Below, piece by piece: positions 56,501 to 60,720 of a stretch of DNA of 64,000 nucleotides. The position numbers were made by a program, and so were the translations under genes. Below the pieces are notes generated by a model. It was not told the origin of the DNA, did not search any database, and saw only the letters and a program-made list of their open reading frames with translations. This DNA is from Prosopocoilus inquinatus (taxonomy: Eukaryota > Arthropoda > Insecta > Coleoptera > Lucanidae), in NCBI GenBank assembly GCA_036172665.1, contig CM069877.1, positions 28,111,001 through 28,175,000 on the forward strand, written 5' to 3'. Position 1 is the stretch's first letter. Every line of letters starts with the position of its first letter.

Positions 56501-59500
56501 TTGGACAAAGAAATATAATTTTTGTTTTGGAATGGCCGTTCGTGATATAATTCAGTTCAAAATATCAGCATAATGACGTTTAAAAATCAAGACCGCCTGG
56601 AAAAGTGCTCACAAAAGCTCTAAATAACTGCTTTAGTTAGCAAAAAAAAAAACAATAGAAATTCGAATACTGAAAACCCTAGAAACTGGATTAATAATAT
56701 AAAACAAAATTCCAGGCCGCCTTAATATTTTACTATTTAATTTTAACATTAATTTGTTGATATGAGCACAAATAAGAAAATAAAGATCTTTCATATCATC
56801 AAATAGTATAATATAATAATAAATATCATCAAAGAACTGAAAATGTAAATTTTCTAAAATCTCGAATATCTTCCTTATTTATTGAAACAGAATCATGAAA
56901 TTCGATATTTTTATGTTAAATTCGACAAACAATTTAATAGGCCCGAAGAAATAGGTTAGGATTGATAGTTTCGCAGATACGACTGTCAACTGTCTTTTTT
57001 CTTATGGAGGCTATCTTGGGTATTCATATCACGTGATACAAAATCAAAATCTGAATACGACCATACAACACACTTTTGTTTTAAAATAAAATAAAAAGAT
57101 ACTACAAAAGATTTTGAAAAATAAATATCTAGTAGGCGGATACGTGTAAACATTCAGAACTAAAATTATTATTAAATTAATAAATCTTATTCAATTATGG
57201 TTCTTATATACATATTTACATTAAAAAAAAATTACTTTTTAACAAAAATTCTTAGTAATCTAATATTTTGTTTTAATACAAAAGCATAAATGTTCGTATG
57301 GTCGTATTCAAAAAAATATTTCATAAAAAAAGAAACAGTTGACAGTCGTATCTTCGAAACTGTCAAACCTAAATAAATAGTGAGAAAACCCCTCGACCAC
57401 ATTAATTCACTGAAAGCGAATACGTATTTCGGTAACGATGTTACCATCTTCAGCGCTGAACTGATATTCAGAATATCAGTTTAGCGCTGAAGATGGTAAC
57501 ATCGTTACCGAAATACGTATTCGCTTTCAGTGAATTAATGTGGTCGAGGGGTTTTCTCACTATTTATTTGGATTACAGCCACAGGTTTTGTGTTGCTTTG
57601 TGATTATTGTCAAACCTAACCTATTTCTTCGAACTGCATTACGCAATACATCGAATTTAATATAAAAACACGAATTTTATGATTCTATCTACAGAAATAA
57701 AGAAGATATTCGAGATTTTGGAAAACGAGAATTTTCAATTTTTTGCATATTTTTTTAGACCTCAAGACAGCGTAACTTTTCTGTAATTTAACCATCTTTG
57801 TATCTCTTATCTTTAATTACGAGCCGCCCTGTTGCAAAAACGAGTTGGCCTAGCTACACAAGTTTGTAAGAATCTAAACAAACTATAGGAAATTTTGTTG
57901 ATAATCAGATAATTTTTCGGCATGGTTATAGATCTTTGTTAACTTACTCGTTTTCATGTATTTCACGTGTCGCCCATTGAATCGAGGGGGGGGGAGAACT
58001 TCGTAAAAAGCAAGTGAAGTCTTTAAACGATTTAAAAGCCCCAATTCAAAATATTAAAATATTTGGAATAATTTCACTCCAATTTTTCCAAACCTTAATT
58101 ACTAGTTTACCTAAACGTTAAAAGCTAATATTAAAAATAAAGGAGACGTAACACAATATTAAACGTACTATTAAAACGCGTTAAAAATCATGAATGTAAG
58201 TATTTATAATTAATTATTCTTAACAGTATCGGTTTATGTATAAGGTAGTATTATAAATCTGTTTTAGTTATGAAAATAGTTTATTGATGTATGTGCCTTA
58301 CAATATTTTTTTTTGTTAGTGAAATGTTTAAAAAACTAGGTAGGTCAACTACTTTGCAACAGAGCTCGTAGTTGTAACCCTGTAGACTTTTTGTTTTCTT
58401 TTTCTGTGTACTACCTGTGGTTGACGTGTCGTACACTTTTTTGAATCACCCAGTACTATCGCCGCAAAAAAGGTGTACACTTTTCTTGACGTACATTTAA
58501 CGTTACTAAAACTTTTGCTGGGTAGCTGTAATTATGAACTGTCATTTAGGAATGACAAAACAAATTAGCTTTTTTAAAGACAAATTCATTTTTCATTTTT
58601 ACCTTAGCTGTAGCCATGGTTAACACAAGCTAATATTTTTCAAATTGAAATAATGACTGAACTTCATTAATTATTGTCTGCCATCCGTAATTGTCAGTTC
58701 ATAATTATAGTCACTCTGCAAAATTCTTAGCATTACTCAATTTATGTCAAAAAAAATTGTCCATTTTTTGACGGAGACACTAGGTATATTCGAAACTATA
58801 ACAAAAGATTAGGTAGGATTAAAGGAAGTGTTCATAGATGGCGCCACAATAATTTTACATGTAAGAAGAAAATTAGTAAACCGAGAAAAAGATAAGTGAT
58901 CCGTTAAACGAATGCTTGGAACTATTTGTAATTAAATATTTTATTTCCTGTAGATAATAGGGTTCTGGTTTTTATTTTAAGGAGTAGAATATTTAATTAA
59001 CGCTTCACAATGTGTCAGCGTACGACTATCGAGAGCAACGCGAAGGTCGGTAGTACATTAACGCAACGATAATTCGCGGCTTACAAAATGTCCAGTTCTA
59101 AAATAAAAATAAGGTCGTTGGCTCGATAGATCGCGGTAAAAGTAACAACCTGGTGAAAAGTGATCAAGTAGGCAGGTAAGACTTAAACGTTAGTTTACGG
59201 GTCTCACGTTTTTTTTCATTTGCTGAATGCAATTTGGTAAATTAGGTTTTACTACAAGTGTCCATCTGCCGGTAAACAATAGAGTGGAATAGCATTGGCG
59301 TTGGCTCGGCCAGTTTTTGCGTGTAATTATAAAAGTACAGTCGTGGGGAAAGAACAAGCATCTCGCAGTTGTCATAGCGACGCGGTCTGATCAAGTACAG
59401 TTGCGGCAGGATTTCGCGAAACAACGAGCCACGGTCGGTGACAAGACAGGTACAGTGGTGTACAGTCAACGAATATCGATCGCCTAATCAAGTCTTTTAC

Positions 59501-60332
59501 CCCCTCCGCTCATTTAGAATGCGTGAAAAGCCAGGAATGTCGACCCTAAACGACAATTAAAAGAATCAGGGGATGACCGGGAGCGGTGCCACGGACACTT
59601 TATCGCCACTTACATTGGTGTTTGTCGGCGAGTTGGATCAGCGGGGCAGGTAAATCCCGTCGACGATAGAAGCACATCACTTTCGCCTCTACGTTCCCCG
59701 ACGCCGTTTTATTTAATTCTTCTATGCGTCGAATTTGATACGGAGACGTCGATGACGTCTCGAAGTATACATAATCTGCAACAAACGTTAATGTAAAGCG
59801 AGGGAAGTCGCATATAACTTGGTGTACCTATTATAAAAGTAAACGAAACAAAAGAATTAATTTTTTAGGTTGCATGCACACAAAGCTGCAGTTGTCTTTC
59901 GAGTACACACTCACACACATGTAAATAGAGGGAATATTATCAATGTCTCTGCAGCAAGAGTTTTATCAAATGTATTTAGAAAAACGGCCTCGCTAATTAA
60001 CGAGTATTATGTACTGTGATATCGATGATAGGTCGAACGGACAGTTATCAAAATCGCGTAGATAAAATTTGGTTCTACAAATTGGGCATCACCTGGTGTC
60101 AAATAAAAGAAGCCCATTAGTTAAATTTTCTGTCATTTATGTATCTATTGTTTACATTAGCGGTTATAGAATTAGGCTAAAAATCGCTGTTGCATCGGCT
60201 CACGAACGCACGGGAGAACGGCCGAAACGAGAGCGCGACCGTCGAGGAAGACTTCCTCCTCCTCCTGAGTACGCGATGCCGGTTTAAATAAAAACGGTAC
60301 TCACCTCCAACCCTATACATGTTGGCTGTCAT
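1735..60332 (-). CDS. MTA1-like: MTA1-like NuRD subunit, whole gene (5 exons, 3' end outside window)
   Basis: Metastasis-associated protein, a nuclear scaffold of the NuRD complex that recruits class I histone deacetylase through ELM2-SANT and RBBP4-type chaperones through its C-terminal part. The coding sequence is the join, on the minus strand, of 60332-60305, 59775-59614, 12397-11539, 11459-11344 and 2517-1735 (1,948 nt, about 649 residues). Every junction has GT at the donor and AG at the acceptor, and the phases (1,1,2,1) match. Approximate domains: BAH 1-147, ELM2 148-258, SANT 268-320, GATA finger 384-408 (four Cys), C2H2 finger 460-483, and a family-typical [11 protein letters not shown] block near 640. 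The C-terminal exon or exons lie left of position 1735, because exon 5 ends at a GTAAGT donor with no stop. Gene span is at least 58.6 kb. Identification rests on extended matches to the MTA family recognised by eye; the splice structure is inferred, not observed in RNA. Confidence 0.93.
2997..3125. mobile_element. Short palindromic MITE
   Basis: About 36-bp inverted arms (TTTTCCGCTGGCTGCA and its complement) close to each end; total about 128 bp. Palindromic and non-coding. Confidence 0.7.
3131..3343. mobile_element. Palindromic MITE family (GGCCGTTTTCATAATCAG)
   Basis: The arms start ATGGCCGTTTTCATAATC and end with the inverted copy near 3274, followed by a further partial copy to 3343. 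The internal motif CTTTAAATTTAAAG recurs. A related copy is at 16978-17112. Confidence 0.7.
3425..5787. mobile_element. Foldback (FB-like) transposon with 160-bp internal repeats and 9-bp TSD
   Basis: The outer inverted arms (ACCTCTGTGAAGTTGG at 3425 and its complement ending at 5787) lead into arrays of a roughly 160-bp unit. There are about three units in the left arm (3870-4350) and about four and a half, in opposite orientation, in the right arm (4790-5480), around an unrelated loop of about 0.4 kb. Exact 9-bp direct repeats TACTGTTTT flank it (3416-3424 and 5788-5796). The repeats create long shadow ORFs on both strands that are not genes. The left arm has about 160 bp absent from the right. 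This architecture matches foldback elements; the superfamily is inferred. Confidence 0.9.
6640..9540 (+). pseudogene. Tc1-like transposase relic, split by an inserted element
   Basis: Degenerate plus-strand Tc1-type transposase. The left part (about 6690-7240) reads [28 protein letters not shown] and [12 protein letters not shown], including the DE of the catalytic region. The right part (9279-9520) continues [11 protein letters not shown], a broken form of MQDNARPH, then [15 protein letters not shown]. Several frameshifts and stops. About 2.0 kb of unrelated sequence separates the halves at the point where the protein is continuous. Confidence 0.8.
7240..9278. mobile_element. 2-kb terminal-inverted-repeat element inserted in the Tc1 relic
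   Basis: The ends are inverted copies of GTATGAATAAAAA followed by subterminal arrays of AAGTATCTACTA-like and GAAGTAAATACT-like motifs (7255-7400 and 8985-9255). The interior is AT-rich with no convincing ORF. It is bounded by the two halves of a transposase, so the insertion is supported by continuity of the host. The exact ends and TSD (TA is possible) are uncertain by about 10 bp. Confidence 0.75.
9820..11073 (+). mobile_element. Mariner element, copy A (inactive)
   Basis: About 1.25 kb with terminal repeats CATGGGCTGCTGGAAAA and CGTGGGCTGCTGGAAAA (inverted) and TA on both sides. The plus-strand transposase starts at 9993 ([19 protein letters not shown]) with mariner helix-turn-helix, [14 protein letters not shown] and EFREGRPS. 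It is broken near 10310 by a deletion of about 13 residues (the LHDHL region), and the frame shifts to 10549-10950, which carries ILHHDN and [14 protein letters not shown] (two aspartates of a D,D34D-type triad). A stop interrupts the C-terminal WF motif at 10948. Non-functional. Confidence 0.92.
11344..11459 (-). CDS. MTA1-like: MTA1-like exon 4 (linker and first half of GATA finger)
   Basis: A 116-nt exon. Its acceptor is CTGTAG and its donor is GTAAGT (11343-11338). It completes Tyr350 of the YIPNYNK motif, runs through a Ser/Asn/Gly-rich linker and ends in CESCN, giving the first two zinc-binding cysteines (C384 and C387). The intron between exons 3 and 4 is only 79 bp. Splitting the GATA finger between exons 4 and 5 gives the C-x2-C-x17-C-x2-C spacing typical of MTA proteins. 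Confidence 0.93.
11539..12397 (-). CDS. MTA1-like: MTA1-like exon 3 (rest of BAH, ELM2, SANT)
   Basis: An 859-nt exon, residues 64-350. It starts at a GTATAG acceptor and ends at a GTAAGT donor (11538-11533). Recognisable blocks: [20 protein letters not shown] and [12 protein letters not shown] in late [18 protein letters not shown], then [20 protein letters not shown] in ELM2; [19 protein letters not shown] and [20 protein letters not shown] in SANT; then [18 protein letters not shown]2-SANT of MTA proteins wraps and activates HDAC1-type deacetylases. Residues 64-92 are a less conserved linker replacing part of the vertebrate BAH insert. The frame is intact, with a base composition near 50% GC, unlike the flanks. 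Confidence 0.97.
12661..12876. mobile_element. Palindromic hammerhead-bearing insertion (copy 1)
   Basis: Inverted arms of about 90-95 bp (TTAAATCTCCTAACCAC and complement, then AATACTATATACGTA) around a short loop (12756-12780). The right arm carries a near-complete hammerhead motif; the left arm is degenerate, with the GAAA box replaced by extra GCTTA units. It shares overall layout and motifs with the 57372-57607 element. Confidence 0.75.
12783..12825 (+). ncRNA. Hammerhead ribozyme motif, slightly damaged
   Basis: Core: CTGAAGA (12787-12793), stem II CAGC-TTA-GCTG (12798-12807) with two outer pairs mismatched, GAAA (12810-12813), then palindromic TACGTA (12814-12819). Stem I pairs CTA (12784-12786) with TAG (12822-12824). 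Predicted cleavage lies after 12821 (A17). In the opposite arm the stem II positions are GG, which would restore full pairing, so the mismatches are decay. Confidence 0.7.
13204..13417. mobile_element. 214-bp MITE, TA target
   Basis: Termini GGTGCTTTCTTTCGCT and the exact complement AGCGAAAGAAAGCACC, flanked by TA dinucleotides. Non-coding. Confidence 0.75.
14250..16430 (-). pseudogene. hAT transposase relic with BED zinc finger (ZBED5/SCAND3-like)
   Basis: Minus-strand fragments in order: 15942-15660, a BED-type finger ([21 protein letters not shown]-x4-H); 15665-14690, the transposase core with [33 protein letters not shown] and HCVIHRQHL; 14716-14492 and about 14487-14250, C-terminal pieces in other frames. 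At least three frameshifts. The upstream terminus starts CAGTCTTTCTCAAAGTGGGCG at 16430, typical of this hAT group. The other terminus was not located. Similar proteins are domesticated in vertebrates, but here the frame is broken, so this is a relic. Confidence 0.85.
16978..17112. mobile_element. MITE related to 3131-3343
   Basis: Shares GTTTTCATAA, CAGACTTTAAGG and AAAGTCACTTTAAGAATAGG with the 3131 copy, same orientation, with degenerate ends. Confidence 0.65.
17535..17600. repeat. Solo terminus of the 27.8-31.1 kb long-TIR element
   Basis: GTTTCAAATTGGGTGTGCAC and following bases match the ends of the element at 27768-31113. Only one end is present, so this is a truncated copy. The stretch 17600-18050 shows nothing I can support. 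Confidence 0.6.
18090..18500 (+). promoter_or_regulatory. Candidate plus-strand promoter with short first intron
   Basis: A GC-richer patch in the giant intron. In order: three GGCAACG elements (about 18096-18157, RFX half-site-like), a palindromic CRE TGACGTCA (18226-18233), two ATTGG boxes (18244-18253), a TATA-like CTATAAAAC (18267-18275) and an initiator-like TCATTC near 18314. A GTATGT donor follows at about 18488 and a CCCTTTCAG acceptor near 18549 would give a 60-bp intron. The downstream ORFs (18740-19385) are unrecognised. It could be a nested gene, an LTR-like promoter or an MTA enhancer. No transcript evidence. Confidence 0.35.
19390..25740. other. Intronic AT-rich sequence, mostly without recognised features
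   Basis: Several ORFs of 60-85 codons occur but none resembles a known family. Two items stand out: a GGATTCCCAACCTTT end at about 20100, like hAT termini, and a CAGGG-type MITE at 23160-23365. Otherwise I see nothing. Confidence 0.6.
23163..23366. mobile_element. Probable CAGGG-type MITE fragment
   Basis: The right end reads ACGTAGTCACCCTGTG and the left end TATACAGGGCTTGCC, an inverted CAGGG pair typical of TA-targeting MITEs in insects. The ends are poorly matched beyond about 6 bp. Confidence 0.4.
25746..26268. mobile_element. MITE with GGGGTGCGTTCA termini
   Basis: Inverted termini GGGGTGCGTTCAAAAATG and GGGGTGCGTTCATAAATG (complement of 26251-26268), with subterminal ACCCTGAGGG-like matches. 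The interior is non-coding. The G-rich start recalls Harbinger-type MITEs, but the target duplication is not clear. Confidence 0.65.
26370..26665. repeat. TTAATAAAC-rich inverted repeat region
   Basis: Repeated ATTAATAAACKAGTT and TTATTAATCG motifs in both orientations, plus an inverted pair TTCGTTGATCG/CGGTCAACGAA (about 26516 and 26648). Non-coding. Confidence 0.5.
26890..27080. repeat. Dispersed repeat, family of the 63-kb cluster
   Basis: Shares CATCTTACGATCGCTTTTTG, GTCGAGCTACGTCTGTGCTG and GAAACAGCTGTACAGAGGCT with 62.95-63.85 kb (partly in opposite orientation). A short ORF here (26941-27150) is a by-product. Confidence 0.7.
27600..27765. repeat. AT-only low-complexity tract
   Basis: Runs of AATAATTAT in both orientations, almost free of G and C. 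It abuts the long-TIR element, whose other end (31115-31160) is also AATAATTAT-rich, so it may be part of that element. Confidence 0.7.
28197..28799. mobile_element. MITE with CTGGGTGTCTCA termini
   Basis: Inverted termini CTGGGTGTCTCATAAC and CTGGGTGTCTCACAAC with GGAGGAGATT shared just inside; flanked by TA (28195-28196 and 28800-28801). Nested in the larger inverted-repeat element. Confidence 0.75.
28800..30106. repeat. Three tandem copies of a 435-bp unit
   Basis: Units start at about 28800, 29236 and 29671 (TATATTATTTAATACATAAT) and end GGGACCACCCTGCATAATTT. The copies differ by a handful of substitutions and T-run lengths, indicating recent amplification. Each unit contains the same small non-conserved ORF fragment; I see no gene. 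Confidence 0.92.
31605..32375. repeat. GGCGAATTGG-type repeat element with inverted ends
   Basis: The left end carries GCCGTCGCCGATTCGCTG and AATTCGCCGTC. The right end carries at least four near-copies of GGCGAATTGG within 75 bp (32276-32350), in opposite orientation. The GC-rich ends enclose an AT-rich core. Likely a MITE with subterminal repeats. Confidence 0.55.
32970..33290 (+). promoter_or_regulatory. GC-rich patch with TATA-like box, candidate promoter or exon
   Basis: A CpG-rich segment (33000-33160) in AT-rich intron, followed by CTTTATAAAGGGG (33163-33175) and a plausible leader ending in a short ORF start at 33244 ([12 protein letters not shown] before a weak GTATTA donor). An unrecognised 61-codon ORF (32977-33162) lies upstream of the box. 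It could be an MTA enhancer or a nested gene start. Confidence 0.3.
34248..35513 (-). mobile_element. Mariner element, copy B (inactive), opposite orientation to copy A
   Basis: About 1.27 kb with the same CGTGGGCTGCTGGAAAA termini and TA at both ends. The minus-strand transposase starts at 35340. This copy lost about eight residues after FKCGL (the TPKQ region) but keeps [20 protein letters not shown] and GDETWIY. The frame shifts near 34790 to the 34772-34314 frame, which carries [13 protein letters not shown] and [14 protein letters not shown] and ends normally. So each of the two copies is broken at different places. Confidence 0.92.
36657..37043. mobile_element. 387-bp MITE with TTAA target (piggyBac-type)
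   Basis: Inverted arms of about 70 bp (GCTTGATTCTCACTGCAAGC, then GGGCAAGGAACGG) with TTAA on both sides (36653-36656 and 37044-37047). TTAA duplication is characteristic of piggyBac-type transposition. Non-coding, with higher GC ends. Confidence 0.78.
37861..38462. mobile_element. CAGGG-type MITE, TA target
   Basis: Ends CAGGGTTTCCATAAATTCCG and the inverted CAGGATATCTTTAAATTTCG, TA on both sides. The arms of about 200 bp include AAGCCGGTATTCTTCTTCAA and its complement. Confidence 0.75.
38537..38821 (+). CDS. Unrecognised GC-rich ORF, possible exon
   Basis: A plus-strand ORF of 94 codons whose second half (38610-38810) is clearly more GC- and CpG-rich than its surroundings and reads as a plausible Pro/Arg/Thr-rich tail ending CNRLVLII. 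No family is recognised. The minus strand also stays open for long stretches here, so the open frame alone is weak evidence. It could be the last exon of a nested gene, a regulatory CpG patch or a retroelement fragment. Confidence 0.25.
   Translation: MFGDISQMNIGVYLSFTTSRLISIGTRGRSGSPTSDNKRVQRPSSVGLRQDPQQVYPSRNRGPPLVTIRPVRVKTGDETTNNGTATCNRLVLII
39290..39650. repeat. Two imperfect tandem copies, about 230 bp apart
   Basis: CAATTATTGCTAT, CAAGTGACCTTGCAAAAT and GTAAACAGTTTC-like strings recur in order at about 39330-39400 and 39555-39625. Non-coding. Confidence 0.6.
39785..40330 (+). pseudogene. Tc1/mariner-type transposase relic
   Basis: Frame 1 carries [20 protein letters not shown] (39890-39955), continuing after a frameshift as [35 protein letters not shown] and [14 protein letters not shown] (39970-40220), which includes the first catalytic Asp. 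It then decays at a second shift (NPHLQK, LYTKKSW). The C-terminal half is missing. Confidence 0.8.
41000..41148. repeat. Short tandem repeat, about 2.5 units of about 60 bp
   Basis: TTTTTATTGTCAAAGGACA followed by ATCGTACCGTATRTGAA recurs, with a partial third unit. The ORF across it is a by-product. Confidence 0.7.
41345..41735. mobile_element. 391-bp MITE, TA target
   Basis: Termini GAGTAAAGTCGGCATATATG and the inverted GAGTAAAGTCGGTATATATA, with TA on both sides. Non-coding. Confidence 0.78.
42533..42680 (+). repeat. 150-bp repeat, inverted copy at 49845-49985
   Basis: TTGACAGATAACTTTATGAA, AAAGTTTTCGAGAAACGAT and TCTACATAAAGTTATGTATC match the complement of 49845-49985. It lies directly upstream of a Tc1-like relic and may be its terminal region. 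Confidence 0.75.
42680..43570 (+). pseudogene. Tc1-like transposase relic
   Basis: Fragments in order: [17 protein letters not shown] (N-terminal), [15 protein letters not shown] (42977, first Asp), [45 protein letters not shown] (second Asp, about 43255-43315), [11 protein letters not shown] and IPKRIKAII. Several frameshifts and stops. Typical Tc1 family order and spacing. Confidence 0.85.
44652..45035. mobile_element. hAT-type MITE with TAGTGCTG termini and a nested repeat
   Basis: Termini TAGTGCTGTTGAAAA and the inverted TAGTGCTGCAAAAGT, with repeated CGTTACTGAGTAAC-like subterminal motifs. The flanking 8-mers GTGTTCAA and GTCTTTAA match at six of eight positions. 44695-44790 inside is a copy of the 63-kb repeat, inserted between two copies of TTACTGAGTAAC. 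Confidence 0.65.
46019..47062 (+). mobile_element. Tc1-like element, internally decayed
   Basis: Ends CACTCCCGGACAAAATTAAC and the inverted AACTCCTGTACAAAATCAAC, flanked by TA. The N-terminal helix-turn-helix is intact (46321: [29 protein letters not shown]). The middle of the transposase is deleted. Then [24 protein letters not shown] in another frame (about 46590), [13 protein letters not shown] remnants and RVRSRTSAP follow. About 1.04 kb in total. Confidence 0.85.
47550..48180 (-). repeat. Dispersed repeat R620, copy 1, with conserved helix-turn-helix-like ORF start
   Basis: A segment of about 620 bp, closely similar to 55812-56440. The minus-strand ORF 48010-47723 begins [20 protein letters not shown], resembling the N-terminal HTH of mariner/SETMAR-type transposases, then reads [19 protein letters not shown] and departs from that family. 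Likely a decayed transposon. A MITE follows directly at 48208. Confidence 0.65.
48208..48523. mobile_element. MITE family M-CGCC, copy 1
   Basis: Ends match inverted CTGTCGCCGCAAAAAAAGTG with TTGATGTAAATTTAA just inside; about 316 bp. The interior motif AGCTGTAATTATAAACTGTC is shared with copies at 55661 and 58453. Confidence 0.75.
49198..49227. repeat. Perfect 13-bp hairpin
   Basis: AGGTCATACCGAT, loop TTGC, then ATCGGTATGACCT. A second, weaker ATCGG/ATTCAAT pairing follows to 49279. Function unknown. Confidence 0.6.
49845..49985 (-). repeat. Inverted copy of the 42533-42680 repeat
   Basis: The complement matches 42533-42680 at most positions, with an extra TTGAGTTTATC insertion. Non-coding; the stretch 50000-51150 shows nothing else I can support. 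Confidence 0.72.
51247..52506. mobile_element. 1.26-kb foldback MITE with CAGGGTGG termini
   Basis: Termini CAGGGTGGCCCAACGATGCG and the inverted CAGGGTGGTCCAACGATGCG, with TA on both sides. The whole element is one long inverted repeat (arms about 600 bp, around 85-90% similar by eye), also carrying internal TATACAGGGT-type ends. A truncated CAGGGTGTAACAAAATT end lies just left at 51163. Confidence 0.85.
53129..53155. repeat. (AAT)n microsatellite
   Basis: About eight AAT units interrupted once. The rest of 52520-54010 is AT-rich intron in which I see no other feature. Confidence 0.8.
54025..54681. mobile_element. Second copy of the 918-1640 hAT MITE
   Basis: Same orientation and internal order as 918-1640 (TTCGGTTTCGG ends, TAAATGCATATTAATCTCAA in the interior) but more decayed, with small deletions. 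Flanking 8-mers GCTATCAG and AATATCAG share six positions. Confidence 0.8.
55661..55811. mobile_element. MITE family M-CGCC, copy 2 (truncated)
   Basis: Left end CTGTCGCCACCCAAAAAA and AGCTGTAATTATAAACTC match the family. It ends abruptly where the R620 repeat begins at 55812. Confidence 0.7.
55812..56440 (-). repeat. Dispersed repeat R620, copy 2
   Basis: Direct copy of 47550-48180. The minus-strand ORF 56272-55874 again reads [20 protein letters not shown] and continues 37 codons further than in copy 1. The open frame is shared over about 90 codons in both copies despite nucleotide differences. Confidence 0.68.
57415..57457 (-). ncRNA. Hammerhead ribozyme motif, minus strand
   Basis: Mirror copy in the other arm: CTGAAGA (57453-57447), identical stem II and loop, GAAA (57430-57427), TACGTA, and stem I GCG/CGC. 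Predicted cleavage lies between 57419 and 57418. It would be transcribed together with the MTA1-like pre-mRNA, which also runs on the minus strand. Confidence 0.82.
57483..57525 (+). ncRNA. Hammerhead ribozyme motif, plus strand
   Basis: Core CTGAAGA (57487-57493); stem II GGTAAC-ATC-GTTACC (57495-57509), six perfect pairs; GAAA (57510-57513); TACGTA (57514-57519), which can form a two-pair stem III with a four-base loop or pair between two molecules; stem I AGCG (57483-57486) with CGCT (57522-57525). Predicted cleavage after U57521. All invariant hammerhead positions (CUGANGA, GAAA, UH) are present. Activity is not demonstrated. Confidence 0.82.
58453..58792. mobile_element. MITE family M-CGCC, copy 3
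   Basis: Left end CTATCGCCGCAAAAAAGGTG and TTGACGTACATTTAACG; right end TTTGACGGAGACACTAG; about 340 bp. The interior is shared with 48208-48523. The flanks 57800-58450 and 58800-59600 are AT-rich intron with nothing else recognised. Confidence 0.75.
59614..59775 (-). CDS. MTA1-like: MTA1-like exon 2 (N-terminal half of BAH domain)
   Basis: A 162-nt exon between a TTGCAG acceptor (59776-59781) and a GTAAGT donor (59613-59608). It encodes residues 10-63, with [31 protein letters not shown] and LADKH, the hallmark BAH stretch of MTA proteins. The phase is 1 at both ends: it completes Asp10 and leaves one base that makes Cys64 with exon 3. The exon is clearly more GC-rich than the surrounding intron. 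BAH modules bind nucleosomes or partner proteins. Confidence 0.94.
59776..60304 (-). other. MTA1-like intron 1 (529 bp)
   Basis: GT-AG intron on the minus strand between the start exon and the BAH exon. It contains a GC-rich stretch (about 60180-60290) with several CG dinucleotides and a CTC run, probably part of the promoter-proximal CpG-rich zone. No gene seen. Confidence 0.85.
60305..60332 (-). CDS. MTA1-like: MTA1-like exon 1 (start codon, 28 coding nt)
   Basis: Reads MTANMYRVG plus the first base of an Asp codon, then a GTGAGT donor (60304-60299). The peptide matches the conserved MTA amino terminus (M-x-A-N-M-Y-R-V-G-D-Y-V-Y-F-E), and the split Asp codon is completed exactly by exon 2. 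The first ATG was chosen; an internal Met at residue 5 is also possible. The 5' UTR continues to the right. The coding part is far too short to be seen as an ORF and was found only by family homology. Confidence 0.92.
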
Positions 60333-60720
60333 CTTGAAAAGCAAAAACAATAACTTTTCTGCGGTTCAACTACATTAATGCAACGCACATTTTTCAACTG
60401 CCGCAGAAATCGCCTCAGTGTTCTACCACAACACACGACACCACCAAGCTTACGGACGCCATTTTCTCAAACTCCCTGTTGGCGTCTGGGCCATAAAGAA
60501 CGAACTGGAGCAAAAATTTCGCAGCGCTTTTCGTAAGAAGCGGACGGTAGCTGCATTACGGCAAAAGAATAAAAGAAAGTCATGGGTAAAAAAAAGTCGC
60601 GAAATTGTTAAAAAAAATCGAAAAATGTTAGAAATGTCTGTGGATTTCACGCCGTGAAAATTAAAACGGCCGACGTGACGTAAGTAAACAAAAATTGACA
60701 ATTACAGTTTCCTAATTTAT
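60333..60720. promoter_or_regulatory. Probable 5' UTR and promoter of MTA1-like
   Basis: Sequence immediately upstream of the MTA start codon on the minus strand. It is richer in CpG than the intron and has no obvious TATA box, which fits a dispersed housekeeping-type promoter. A 79-codon plus-strand ORF (60418-60657), rich in Lys and Arg, overlaps it. I do not recognise that ORF and suspect chance in A-rich sequence, though a divergent transcript is possible. The position is inferred from the exon only. Confidence 0.45.

Larger units (their letters stand above)
57372..57607. mobile_element. Palindromic hammerhead-bearing insertion (copy 2) with 12-bp TSD
   Basis: A near-perfect palindrome of about 99-bp arms (57371-57569) plus a 38-bp unique tail. 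It is flanked by exact direct repeats TGTCAAACCTAA (57361-57372 and 57608-57619, sharing one base with the element end). Each arm holds a complete hammerhead motif. No reverse transcriptase is present. The arrangement resembles the inverted pseudo-terminal repeats of Penelope-like elements; the family assignment is inferred. Confidence 0.82.
56836..57745. mobile_element. Inverted-repeat element interrupted by the hammerhead insertion
   Basis: The left arm (56836-57069) and right arm (57293-57745) pair, e.g. GAAGAAATAGGTTAGG with CCTAACCTATTTCTTC and GATACGACTGTCAACTGT with ACAGTTGACAGTCGTATC. The pairing of the right arm is continuous only if 57372-57607 and one copy of its 12-bp duplication are ignored. 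Confidence 0.82.
12398..59613 (-). other. MTA1-like giant intron 2 (47.2 kb)
   Basis: Inferred from matching splice phases of exons 2 and 3. It holds most of the window's transposon relics, MITEs, palindromes and candidate promoter patches. No host exon on the minus strand was recognised inside it: the BAH sequence runs directly from exon 2 to exon 3 without a gap of a conserved block. Confidence 0.88.

Noticed and set aside
60418..60657. Divergent Lys/Arg-rich ORF opposite the MTA start
   Set aside because: A-rich sequence produces Lys codons easily; no known family, no conserved motif. Kept only as a remark in the promoter entry.
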